A stretch of DNA of 26,467 nucleotides from Tubiluchus corallicola (GCA_030141605.1 JAQGDQ010001760.1:1-26467), one strand, 5' to 3'. Shown: positions 1 through 9,288, numbered from the stretch's first letter. Notes: generated from the sequence alone by a model not told the origin. Translations and numbers: made by a program.

Positions 1-100
1 ATTTATTTATCTCTTTATAATACTACAATAAAACATGATTAATAAAAGAATCGCTAATAAGTTTTGAAGAATGGTTAAAATGAATAGATAGATAGAATAG

Positions 101-1054
101 ATAGAACTAGAGAAAGGATAGTGAAAAGACTATAAAGTCACCTAGTCTGCTATCCTTTACCGAATATAGATAGATCTAGAACTAGAGAAAGGATAGAGAA
201 AAGACTATAAAGTCACCTAGTCTGCTATCCTTTACCGAATATAGATAGATCTAGAACTAGAGAAAGGATAGTGAAAAGACTATAAAGTCGCATAGTCTGC
301 TATCCTTTACCGAATATAGATAGATCTAGAACTAGAGAAAGGATAGAGAAAAGACTATAAAGTCACCTAGTCTGCTATCCTTTACCGAATATAGATAGAT
401 CTAGAACTAGAGAAAGGATAGAGAAAAGACTATAAAGTCACCTAGTCTGCTATCCTTTACCGAATATAGATAGATCTAGAACTAGAGAAAGGATAGTGAA
501 AAGACTATAAAGTCGCATAGTCTGCTATCCTTTACCGAATATAGATAGATCTAGAACTAGAGAAAGGATAGAGAAAAGACTATAAAGTCACCTAGTCTGC
601 TATCCTTTACCGAATATAGATAGATCTAGAACTAGAGAAAGGATAGTGAAAAGACTATAAAGTCACATAGTCTGCTATCCTTTACCGAATATAGATAGAT
701 CTAGAACTAGAGAAAGGATAGTGAAAAGACTATAAAGTCACCTAGTCTGCTATCCTTTACCGAATATAGATAGATCTAGAACTAGAGAAAGGATAGTGAA
801 AAGACTATAAAGTCACCTAGTTTGCTATCCTTTACCGAATATAGATAGATCTAGAACTAGAGAAAGGATAGTGAAAAGACTATAAAGTCGCATAGTCTGC
901 TATCCTTTACCGAATATAGATAGATCTAGAACTAGAGAAAGGATAGTGAAAAGACTATAAAGTCGCATAGTCTGCTATCCTTTACCGAATATAGATAGAT
1001 CTAGAAGTAGAGAAAGGATAGTGAAAAGACTATAAAGTCACCTAGTTTGCTATC
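101..1054. repeat. 75-bp tandem satellite, about 13 copies, each an imperfect hairpin
   Basis: The core ACTAGAGAAAGGATAG recurs at 106, 181, 256 and every 75 bp up to 1006. Each unit carries the inverted repeat AAAGGATAG / CTATCCTTT (9 bp) with a nested inverted repeat AGACTA / TAGTCT, so either strand can fold into a two-tier hairpin. Variants are few: gatagTga or gatagAga, and gtcACCtag or gtcGCAtag. The second variant lengthens the inner stem to 7 bp (AGACTAT / ATAGTCT). The last copy decays after ctatc. The array lies upstream of the first visible MCMDC2-like exon, probably in its intron. Confidence 0.95.
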
Positions 1055-1427
1055 TGCCTAATATAGATAAAATGGGCCTTAATGTTATCAGTTTAATTCA
1101 GGAAACATTAATAATTTTAAAATTATGACATTTGCTATATAATTAAGTAATCCAGAGTAAAGAAAATACATGTACTTTAATTAGCGGGCAACAAAATAAG
1201 GTCAATCTTGATTAAACTAAAAATAGCATTTAGATTTTATGTGAAAAACAGGTCAAAATTGTTATGAAATGATGAAAACACTTTGGGCTAATAATGCTAT
1301 TAATCAACAACAAGAGTTAAATATATTTTGATTTTTAGCAAAAACAAAACTCACTTGTGGGGGGAGGGGGGGGTGCTTATTACACAGCAAAAGTACAACA
1401 GAAATAATTTTGTGAAACTGTTTTCAG
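1055..1427. other. AT-rich sequence without a recognised gene
   Basis: This stretch is probably the 3' part of an intron of the MCMDC2-like gene. The only notable features are a run of G residues near 1358-1375 and the polypyrimidine tract plus AG (ctgttttcag) at its right end, which serves as the acceptor of the next exon. Confidence 0.5.
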
Positions 1428-1537
1428 ATTGGCATTATCTGAAGCTCATGCTAAATTGAGCCTAAGAGACGATATTACAGAAGATGATGCACTTGCTGCA
1501 GTTATGTTATATGAAGAGTCAGTCACTGCTAGATACG
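1428..1537 (+). CDS. MCMDC2: MCM-domain protein, MCMDC2-like, third-last coding exon (partial gene)
   Basis: The acceptor is tgttttcag before 1428 and the donor is gtattc after 1537. The exon is one base plus 36 codons plus one base. It encodes LALSEAHAKLSLRDDI, then TEDDALAAVMLYEESVTARY. This is the C-terminal winged-helix-like part of MCM-family proteins, where the pattern EAHAKL-LR--(V/I)TEDD is typical. The LYEESVTARYG continuation resembles my recollection of MCMDC2 better than MCM8 or MCM9, which end this helix differently. In mouse, MCMDC2 is required for meiotic double-strand-break repair and synapsis. The 110-bp length fits the phase of the next exon (G + GT). The open frame runs on past 1537, but that continuation (GIPTIDNF) does not look MCM-like and I treat it as intron. 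The rest of the gene lies off the left edge. MCM-family identity is fairly sure; the paralogue is less so. Confidence 0.72.
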
Positions 1538-1780
1538 GTATTCCTACTATAGATAATTTCACTTTATTTGAATTTTTATACACCTTCGGCAGACTGAGTA
1601 GTCGGGTATCCAGCATTCAATTGCTGGACCTTTTCAACTTTGATGTTCGCGGCAAGACCAGAGTTCGGGTCATTATCAAGTACGAGCTGCAGAACGCAAA
1701 GATATCTCGGTCATGTTCAGCTGCGTATATGTTCTCTCTGTACGATATAAGCGGCTGAAATCAGCAGGACAAACGAAAGC

Positions 1781-2018
1781 CGCCCAGTCATTCATTGACC
1801 AAACTTGGGGTTGCTTAACTTTGCTAGCACAAATGCAAAGAATGTGCGTTCACTCGAAACCCGCCCAGCCGTTCATTGACCAAACTTGGGGTTGCTTAAC
1901 TTTGCTAGCACAAATGCAAAGAATGTGCGTTCACTCGAAACCCGCCCAGCCATTCATTGACCAACCTTGGGGTTGCTTAACTTTGCTAGCACAAATACAA
2001 AGAATGTATGTTCACTCA
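1781..2018. repeat. 81-bp tandem triplication
   Basis: Three near-identical 81-bp units begin at 1781, 1862 and 1943, each with the word cgcccag. The third has a few substitutions and fades near 2018. The unit is a multiple of three and open in one frame, so it makes a false 138-codon ORF. It lies in the intron between MCMDC2-like exons 1428-1537 and 3262-3335. Confidence 0.9.
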
Positions 2019-2159
2019 TCCTTTACTGTCTTACTACACCTGTGTTTATCGTCTACACACTCATATCTTGGCTTGCCCGACCTCGCTTTGACAGATTTTG
2101 CAAGAATCGGACAGAATCTGGACCGTTAAAAAGTCTCACATGCTACAGACACGACCGCT

Positions 2160-2365
2160 ACTTTTTGCGAGCTGACCGCTAGTTGGCAGGCAGTCACTTT
2201 GTTTACGTCATTACATCAGTATAACCAAGTGTATATCTCTATGTATATAAAAATATAGAGTCAATTATGTAGAATTATTTGAGTCAATTACCGACAGTTT
2301 TTATATACTTTGGATAGAAGAGGCCCACACTGGACGTTTTTGAGATAATTAGGTAATTGATTCTA
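2160..2365 (-). mobile_element. Fragment of the hAT-like MITE family seen at 14058 and 25311
   Basis: Read on the minus strand, this matches the internal part of the elements at 14058-14544 and 25311-25771. Shared blocks include the sequence around tatatctctatgtata, the stretch with aactgtctgcaattgactca-like sequence, and the block around gcgtttttgaga. No CAGGGATGAG terminus is visible, so it is an older, truncated, inverted copy. Confidence 0.75.
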
Positions 2366-2497
2366 CATTACTGTGAGTCTAACACACGACGCCTACTATA
2401 CTAGCTTAATGTCGGAAAATATGGACAATCGGCAAATTCGGACCGACGTCTTCCAACTTTTGTCCGGCAAACCAAGATATGAGCGTAGTTATAATAT

Positions 2498-2794
2498 TGT
2501 TACGGAGGCACCAGTGTCGGGTCAGGTGTAGGGCCCTCTACACGCCCTGCTTCCACGTCAGCAGCGACTCACCCCTTTCTTGTAGGTCCAGACATCTTGT
2601 TTGGGCCTACACGTGGTGTGAGAAGCCAGCTGACCTGGAATGCCAGTATAAAAGCGTGTAGAGGTCACTACAGCCTTGATTTCTGACACAGGTGCTCCTC
2701 GGGTGTAGTGCTGGTACTGAGTTAGTTAGTTATTTTTTGTGCACGTGTATTTTGGTTCCCTATTTTTATTAGTGCTAATAATAAACTCCGTACA
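2498..2794 (+). mobile_element. Candidate solo LTR of a retrotransposon
   Basis: The segment starts TGTTACGGAG and ends CTCCGTACA, which are near-perfect inverted termini of the TG..CA type. Inside there is a TATA box (tataaaag, 2647-2654) and, near the right end, the poly(A) signal aataaa. That order is the usual one for an LTR. The 297-bp length fits a Ty3/Gypsy-type LTR. I see no clear 4-6 bp target duplication (left aatat, right gtgta) and no internal retroelement coding sequence nearby. It could be a recombined solo LTR or a look-alike. Confidence 0.55.
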
Positions 2795-2940
2795 GTGTAA
2801 TTTTTTTATGAGAGTTAGATGACATGCTATAACAGGTATATGGTACTAGTTTACAGACAATAACTTAGTTAATTAATATTAACATTTGTAGTTAAGTAAT
2901 CAGCTACACAATGATAGTAAAATGGATCTTCATGATGCGC

Positions 2941-3052
2941 AATATCAAGACCGCCATGCCATCTTGGAGTTCGACCCCCTGAGTCGAATTCAGTCCAATA
3001 TCAAGACCGCCATGCCATCTTGGAGTTTGGCCCCCTGGGTCGAATTCAGTCC
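2941..3052. repeat. 56-bp tandem duplication
   Basis: Two direct copies of a 56-bp unit beginning aatatcaagaccgcc lie at 2941-2996 and 2997-3052, differing at only a few positions. They are intronic in the MCMDC2-like gene. Confidence 0.95.
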
Positions 3053-3261
3053 AATATGTTCAGATAAGGATTAAAGTGTACTCTCTAATTTACAAAAATG
3101 GCCCTTCGTGGATATATCTGATGTGGTTGCTGTGTCATGTTAATGTGGAGAATGAAGCCTTTTAAGGATTTTTTTACGTTGTTTGAAAATTCTATAATAC
3201 TGTTGTATTGGACCTAAAAGGTTGTGCAAGCCTGACATTATTTTCTTCTTCGTTTGTTTAG

Positions 3262-3335
3262 GTTTTTCTGCATTGAATCTCAAACCACTGACTCACTTCA
3301 AGGACACTGATCTTGCATATTACCTGGGACGAGAG
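3262..3335 (+). CDS. MCMDC2: MCMDC2-like, second-last coding exon
   Basis: The acceptor is tttgtttag before 3262 and the donor is gtactg after 3335. The exon is two bases plus 24 codons. The leading GT completes the Gly codon begun by the previous exon, giving ARYG followed by FSALNLKPLTHFKDT and DLAYYLGRE. It ends on a codon boundary, matching the phase-0 start of the terminal exon. It is too short to appear as a simple ORF and was found by searching for an acceptor in the right phase. In vertebrate MCMDC2, as I remember it, the corresponding region links the last helix after LxYG to a short C-terminal helix. Confidence 0.65.
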
Positions 3336-3366
3336 GTACTGGTAAAAGTTTATGTAAAGAAATATA

Positions 3367-3701
3367 CAGTCGACCCTCGTTAAACCGGACCCCGTTAGCC
3401 CGGATATCGGATAAGACGGACGTCATCCGTGGTAAAGAAAACTGACCGATTTCCGACCGAGCCGGAGCGCTAAACACAACACGGCCTACCAACCCTTACA
3501 TATCTTTATCTTCACAGGTTAACTATTGTAAAGTAATATACAGTATTGTATATAGTGCAATGTATATAGGCCTTATTAAGGTGATTATTCCTGTATAATA
3601 TAGACCCTATGTAGGCATATCGGATAAATCGGACAATCGGCTAAACCGGACCACCCACCCCCCCCACCCCCCAATTAGTCCGGTTTAACGAGGGTTGACT
3701 G
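3367..3701. mobile_element. pogo/Tigger-type MITE with TA target duplication
   Basis: The termini CAGTCGACCCTCGTTAAACC (left) and CAGTCAACCCTCGTTAAACC (right, reverse complement) are a near-perfect inverted repeat of over 20 bp. The element is flanked by TA on both sides (3365-3366 and 3702-3703). The CAGT..CCCTCGTTAAACCGG type of terminus is known from pogo-like Tc1/mariner elements. There is no transposase reading frame, so it is non-autonomous. A C-rich tract sits just inside the right end. Confidence 0.85.
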
Positions 3702-3737
3702 TACTAGATTCTAGGTTGTTGTTTGTCATACCTAGTA

Positions 3738-3882
3738 CAGTAAGTCCTCGCTTAACGGCAGTAAGTCCTCGCTTAACGACAGTGTCCTCTCTTAACGACA
3801 GTAAGTCCTCGCTTAACGACAGTAAGTCCTCGCTTAACAACAGTAAGTCCTCGCTTAACGACAGTAAGTCCTCTCTTAACGA
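3738..3882. repeat. 21-bp array built from a transposon-terminus-like motif, 7 copies
   Basis: The word CAGTAAGTCCTCGCTTAACG repeats with a 21-bp period from 3738; one copy is 19 bp (3780-3798). The word resembles the terminus of pogo-type elements (CAGT..CCTCGCTTAACGA). Sequence further right has related words in inverse orientation (gttaagcgaaatgtcgttaa near 3911 and cgttaagtg near 4490). The array may be the amplified left end of a decayed element ending near 4545. Confidence 0.85.
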
Positions 3883-4223
3883 CGCTAGTGCATTCCAACT
3901 AAATGAGACGTTAAGCGAAATGTCGTTAAACGAAGTCAAGACTTCCATAGAAAGTAATGTAAACGAATTGAGATGCGTTCCAGAGACAAAAATCAATACT
4001 GCTAAAATCATATGAGTTAAACATTCTATGAGTTTTATTCATATTTCTACTGATTAATGTCTTCCTGTTTGCCTGAAACCACCTATATATTTTACTTAGC
4101 AATACCTAGCTATAGCAGTTTCTCTTTTGTTGACGTTTAATCCTAGTCAGGGGTTGAACAATAAACACTGCAGAGTCAAGCCCTGGGGTGACTTTGGGAA
4201 TTTTTTCCTACATAGTTACTCTG

Positions 4224-4237
4224 GTTGCTATAGCAAC
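4224..4237. promoter_or_regulatory. Perfect palindromic X-box-like site (RFX motif)
   Basis: GTTGCTATAGCAAC is a perfect 14-bp palindrome and matches the X-box bound by RFX factors (GTTGCYATRGCAAC). RFX X-boxes usually sit in promoters of ciliary genes. This one lies inside an intron, about 640 bp upstream of the terminal MCMDC2-like exon, so any function is uncertain. Confidence 0.45.
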
Positions 4238-4535
4238 AGGTTGCAGGCAAAATTGCTCGCTGGTCACATGATACCCAAACCGCATGTAATACAGTAGTAG
4301 CGTCAGTAGTCAGTCGAGAAGCAAAAACATGTATAATAATTACACTGTTTACATTATTATGGCATTTTTAGAACAGAATAATGCAATAGGTGCTGCTTTA
4401 ATCCATCAAATTAGGTAAAAATTTTGTTAATCAAATAAAAATTTGCCTTGAGGAAAGTAAAAAATCCTCGTTAAAGCGAAACGTGCGTCGTTAAGTGAAA
4501 AAAGGTGTCAAATGATTGGCGTCGTTAAACGGGTT

Positions 4536-4860
4536 TGGCGTTAAGTATGTGTATGTGTTACTGTGTGTATGTGTATTTTGTATGTATGTGTATGTGTTAC
4601 TGTATGTATGTGTATGTTGTATGTATGTATGTATGTGTATGTTGTATGTATGTGTTATGTATGTATGTGTATGTTGTATGTATGTGTTATGTATGTTTTA
4701 TGTATGTGTTATGTATGTATGTGTATGTTGTATGTATGTGTTATGTATGTATGTGTATGTTGTATGTGTATGTTGTATGTATGTGTTATGTATGTATGTG
4801 TTACTGTATGTATGTGTATGTGTTACTGTATGTATGTGTATGTGTTACTGTATGTATGTT
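4536..4860 (+). repeat. TGTATG-type microsatellite beside a splice acceptor
   Basis: About 325 bp are made almost only of TGTATG, TGTATGT and TGTGTTAC words. The array ends about 15 bp before the acceptor of exon 4876-4968. It is open in all three plus frames, giving Cys/Val/Tyr/Met-rich false ORFs. Confidence 0.95.
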
Positions 4861-4875
4861 CTTTCCTGCTTTCAG

Positions 4876-4968
4876 AATGATAGGCGAATGAAGGAATTTC
4901 ACATGCAGTTGCTACAGTTTATTGCTAATCATGCAGGAGATATTGACACAAGTTTTGTGGAGGAATAA
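4876..4968 (+). CDS. MCMDC2: MCMDC2-like, terminal coding exon
   Basis: The acceptor is ctttcctgctttcag, ending at 4875. The frame starts on a codon boundary, in phase with the preceding exon, and encodes NDRRMKEFHMQLLQFIANHA, then GDIDTSFVEE, before TAA at 4966-4968. The R---(Y/K)---QLLQFI core resembles the short C-terminal helix I remember from vertebrate MCMDC2 (a QLEQFI-type motif near the end of the protein). The same frame stays open for 25 codons after the stop, up to TAG at 5044-5046, and that stretch also looks protein-like. I see no AATAAA in the first 250 bp downstream, so the 3' end of the transcript is not placed. Exon structure is well supported; the paralogue assignment rests on memory. 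Confidence 0.7.
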   Translation, partial: NDRRMKEFHMQLLQFIANHAGDIDTSFVEE

Positions 4969-5241
4969 GATGACACCTCGTGCTCTAGTGTAGACTTTCT
5001 TACGGATGCTGAGTTATCCGAGCGTTTCAACGATGTCGTCTCCTAGCTAAGCCGACGAAGATGAGGTTGTTCTGTACTTAGGAAATGAAGCAGCACTGCT
5101 CAGGGTTCCCACAGAATTTTAAAATGAATTTTCCTGACTTTTCCCAGGCCAAATATTGATTTTTCCATGACCAAGATAAGCAGAAATTGCATTATCAGTA
5201 TACATATTCAAACAGTTTTTGTGTATGGACGTTCATTTGTT

Positions 5242-5500
5242 GTTGGCATCCTTCTGTCTCGGAAGACAATGGAATGTGCGCCAAGAGAGTCCGATCCTTG
5301 AACGTCTCCTGGGCGCACGCCTGGGCAAGGTGTATGGAGATCCTGAGTTGTCCAGACAACAGGAACCCCCTCTCTTCCTTCCTGGTGTAGTCCAAAGGAA
5401 AGCGGAGCGATACGTTTGGCACCAGGTTGGCTGCAGGAGCTGCCGGAGTCAGTGAGCATGCTGCACTGGTCCGCCTTCGGAGCTCCACTCCTGATTTGGA
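5242..5500. repeat. Dispersed repeat family, copy 1 (identity unknown)
   Basis: This is a near-identical relative of 9289-9598, beginning GTTGGCATCCTTCTGTCTCG and ending gatttgga. It lacks 51 bp present in the other copy, between two AGT words (after gccaagagagt). It gives several overlapping short ORFs on both strands, none convincing. It resembles no family I can name. A decayed fragment of a coding transposable element is possible. Confidence 0.85.
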
Positions 5501-5880
5501 AGGTTTGGACGTTCATACATCAACCAATTATTATTTTTGGAACAGAAATCCAAACTGGGAGCTTGCCATAGCAAAATTTTATTTGAACACGAATCGTTGA
5601 AAAATATGTTTGCAAAACTGGTGATTACTTTTACAACCAGTGGCAGATTTAGGGGGTGGGCCCAAGGGACCTGCGCCCTCCCTTGCACAGTAACTGTTAC
5701 AACACACAAAATTAATATTTTCTCTGAATTATAAGCATTAGAACGATTTGCTAAACCTCAAAGGTGCCTTATACCTGTAAAAATAATAGATTACAAGAAA
5801 ACAGATGAAAGTTATGTACATCATACATTCTGTATAGTGTATATCAATATATTGGTATGTAGTTTTGAGTCAAAAGTGAG
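5501..5880. other. No gene seen; possible hAT terminus at 5638
   Basis: The only notable word is CAGTGGCAGATTTAGGGGGT at 5638, which resembles one end of another hAT-type element. No matching right terminus was found. The rest is AT-rich. Confidence 0.3.
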
Positions 5881-7740
5881 GAGACACCTGCTTTAAACTA
5901 GTGAGCTTCCTTGAGATGGTTTCTAGAAGGCATGAAAGTGGTCTGAAATGCAGTAAAATGTATTGTTGTGTGGGTGGACCTAGCAGGGGAGCTTACACCA
6001 CCCCCAGACCCAGGAGACACCTGTTCTAAACTAGTGAACTTCCTAGAGATGGTTTCTAGAAGGCAGGAAAGTGGTCTGAAATGCAGTAAAATGTATTGTT
6101 GTGTGGATGGACCTCGCAGGGGAGCTTACACCACCCCCAGACCCAGGAGACACGTGTTCTAAACTAGTGAACTTCCTAGAGATGGTTTCTAGAAGGCAGG
6201 AAAGTGGTCTGAAATGCAGTAAAATGCATTGTTGTGTGGGTGGACCTAGCAGGGGAGCTTACACCACCCCCAGACCCAGGAGACACCTGTTCTAAACTAG
6301 TGAACTTCCTAGAGATGGTTTCTAGAAGGCAGGAAAGTGGTCTAAAATGCAGTAAAATGTATTGTTGTGTGGGTGGACCTAGCAGGGGAGCTTACACCAC
6401 CCCCAGACCTAGGAGATACCTGTTCTAAACTAGTGAACTTCCTAGAGATGGTTTCTAGAAGGCAGGAAAGTGGTCTAAAATGCAGTAAAATGTATTGTTG
6501 TGTGGGTGGACCTCGCAGGGGAGCTTACACCGCCCCCAGACCCAGGAGACACCTGTTCTAAACTAGTGAACTTCCTAGAGATGGTTTCTAGAAGGCAGGA
6601 AAGTGGTCTAAAATGCAGTAAAATGTATTGTTGTGTGGGTGGACCTAGCAGGGGAGCTTACACCACCCCCAGACCCAGGAGACACCTGTTCTAAACTAGT
6701 GAGCTTCCTAGAGATGGTTTCTAGAAGGCAGGAAAGTGGTCTGAAATGCAGTAAAATGTATTGTTGTGTGGGTGGACCTCTCAGGGGAGCTTACACTGCC
6801 CCCAGACCCAGGAGACACGTGTTCTAAACTAGTGAGCTTCCTAGAGATGGTTTCTAGAAGGCAGGAAAGTGGTCTAAAATGCAGTAAAATGTATTGTTGT
6901 GTGGGTGGACCTCTCAGGGGAGCTTACACCACCCCCAGACCCAGGAGACACCTGTTCTAAACTAGTGAACTTCCTAGAGATGGTTTCTAGAAGGCAGGAA
7001 AGTGGTCTGAAATGCAGTAAAATGTATTGTTGTGTGGGTGGACCTAGCAGGGGAGCTTACACCACCCCCAGACCCAGGAGACACCTGTTCTAAACTAGTG
7101 AACTTCCTAGAGATGGTTTCTAGAAGGCAGGAAAGTGGTCTGAAATGCAGTAAAATGCATTGTTGTGTGGGTGGACCTAGCAGGGGAGCTTACACCACCC
7201 CCAGACCTAAGAGATACCTGTTCTAAACTAGTGAACTTCCTAGAGATGATTTCTAGAAGGCAGGAAAGTGGTCTGAAATGCAGTAAAATGTATTGTTGTG
7301 TGGGTGGACCTCTCAGGGGAGCTTACACTGCCCCCAGACCCAGGAGACACGTGTTCTAAACTAGTGAGCTTCCTAGAGATGGTTTCTAGAAGGTACGAAA
7401 GTGGTCTGAAATGCAGTAAAATGTATTGTTGTGTGGGTGGACCTCACAGGGGAGCTTACACTGCCCCCAGACCCAGGAGACACCTGTTCTAAACTAGTGA
7501 ACTTCCTAGAGATGGTTTCTAGAAGGCAGGAAACTGGTCTAAAATGCAGTAAAATGTATTGTTGTGTGGGTGGACCTCTCAGGGGAGCTTACACCGCCCC
7601 CAGACCCAGGAGACACGTGTTCTAAACTAGTGAACTTCCTAGAGATGGCTTCTAGAAGGCAGGAAAGTGGTCTAAAGTGCAGTAAAATGCATTGTTGTGT
7701 GGGTGGACCTCGCAGGGGAGCTTACACCGCCCCCAGACCC
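5881..7740. repeat. 133-bp minisatellite, 14 copies
   Basis: Exact 133-bp periodicity over about 1860 bp, for example tggacctNgcaggggagctt recurring every 133 bp. Copies differ at a few recurring positions: cacCtg or cacGtg, ccTAGcagg, ccTCGcagg or ccTCTcagg, and accacc, accgcc or actgcc. Because 133 is not a multiple of three, each copy yields its own overlapping 64-codon ORF shifted by one frame. These are repeat artefacts. Confidence 0.97.
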
Positions 7741-7924
7741 TCTAACTGCTTTTCTGTTGGGCTCACCGTTGTTCTAAAACCTGTATCCGCCCTTGGCAAC
7801 CCTTTCCAATTTTCCGACTTTTTGCGCCATCTTCAATATTTTGCCTGACTTTTTACCAAAATATCTTTTTTCCTGACTTTCCAAGATGTATTTTCCAGGG
7901 TTTTCCTTGAACGTGGGAACCCTG

Positions 7925-8596
7925 GCTGTTTGAACGGAGTAAAATACACGCAGGACAAATCGATTGTACTGAGCAATTTCAAATGTTCGCAGTGTAGCAA
8001 CAGTGAAATTTCCAAACTTACTACAACCGTTTAAAATAGACCAATTGATGGACTTCTCCACATTTATTATTCTTGTCCGTAATTGAACTATACTAATTGC
8101 ATTTAAAATAAAAAAAATTACTATTAGAAAAAAGAATTCATCATTGACATTTGGGACAGTTTAGCACGGGTTTTTTTTGTAACATCGACGTATTACCATA
8201 AATATCATATTTGGTCAGTTTTCGTAGTAAAAACTCAATGCATGACCACCATTCTTTGATTTTCTTATGTGTTAATCTTGATTTGTGGAAGATATATCAA
8301 TTTTAATTGAAATTAGGCAGGAAAGAAGGAAATCTTAAAACACCCAGTCCAGATTTTCATAACTTCAGGACAACCAGTCTATCAGCTGACAGGTGGTACA
8401 ATTCTTATACTGCAACTTGTCCCGAAAATGTATACCCACTTTTCAAATTTCATTTACCTTGCATATAAAATGCCAGCGTTATTAATGTGCTGATATGCAG
8501 TCTCACTGCATAATAATAAGTTGTTTGACAAAAACGCTTCAAACTTATTTCTGTTTAATTTACTGTTTTGCGAAGTTTGTATTGTCACTGTTTAAG
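7925..8596. other. AT-rich intergenic DNA, nothing recognised
   Basis: This lies between the right terminus of the hAT-like element and the 34-bp array. No ORF with protein-like content, RNA gene or clear repeat was seen. Confidence 0.4.
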
Positions 8597-9034
8597 TCGT
8601 ATTATTGTCACGATGTTGGATTTTAATAAGCTGTATTATTGTCACAATGTTGCATTTTAATAAGCTGTATTATTGTCACAACGTTGCATTTTAATAAGCT
8701 GTATTATTGTCACGATGTTGCATTTTAATAAGTTGTATTATTGTCACGATCTTGCATTTTAATAAGCTGTATTATTGTCCCGATGTTGCATTTTAATAAG
8801 CTGTATTATTGTCACGATGTTGCATTTTAATAACTTGTATTATTGTCACGATGTTGCATTTTAATAAGTTGTATTATTGTCACGATGTTGCATTTTAATA
8901 CGTTGTATTATTGTCACGATGTTGCATTTTAATAAGTTGTATTATTGTCACGATGTTGCATTTTAATACGTTGTATTATTGTCACGATGTTGCATTTTAA
9001 TAAGCTGTATTATTGTCACAATGTTGCATTTTAA
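8597..9034. repeat. 34-bp minisatellite, about 13 copies
   Basis: The unit gtattattgtcacgatgttg plus cattttaataagct repeats every 34 bp. Variants are cacgat, cacaat or cacaac, and aagct, aagtt or acgtt. The array lies in the intergenic region between the convergent genes. Confidence 0.95.
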
Positions 9035-9288
9035 TCATTTTTCTAAGTCGTTGCTTAAACATTTTTTACATTTATAAATTTTGCTCTGCGCATATTGACT
9101 ATTTCTACAAATATTTAATTGTATCCATTTTGAATGTTGTCTATAATTATATCCACAATTATCAATTTTTTGAAAGTTAATTGTTGTCGTTATTATTATG
9201 TTATGTTGTATTTTACTGCATTTTATAAATTTTGTAGCGTTTTTTAAGAATCGCACTTTGCTGTCATCTTGTTATTACTTTTGGAATG

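Larger units (their letters stand above)
5101..7924. mobile_element. Probable hAT-like non-autonomous element with an internal minisatellite
   Basis: The left end CAGGGTTCCCAC (5101-5112) and the right end GTGGGAACCCTG (7913-7924) form a perfect 12-bp inverted repeat of hAT type. Subterminal words such as tttcctgactttt occur near both ends. The flanking 8-mers (gcactgct and gctgtttg) do not match, so a target duplication is not confirmed. Inside are a copy of an unidentified dispersed repeat (5242-5500) and the 133-bp array (5881-7740). No transposase frame is present. The ends could instead belong to two separate elements. Confidence 0.5.

Noticed and set aside
101-1054. CRISPR-like array
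   Set aside because: The whole 75-bp unit repeats; there are no unique spacers, and the context is a eukaryotic intron.
1538-1758. Continuation of the MCM-like ORF to 1758
   Set aside because: The sequence after RYG stops looking MCM-like at a good GT donor, and the exon at 3262 continues the protein in phase.
4516-4875. Cys/Val/Tyr-rich ORFs leading into the last MCMDC2-like exon
   Set aside because: Translation of the TGTATG array; the exon begins only after the ctttcag acceptor at 4875.
5195-5709. Several overlapping ORFs on both strands
   Set aside because: They overlap the dispersed repeat copy 1; no frame is consistently preserved between the copies.
5968-7848. Fourteen overlapping 64-94-codon ORFs starting MWVDL
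   Set aside because: Each is one 133-bp repeat plus half of the next, shifted by one frame per unit; a tandem-repeat artefact.
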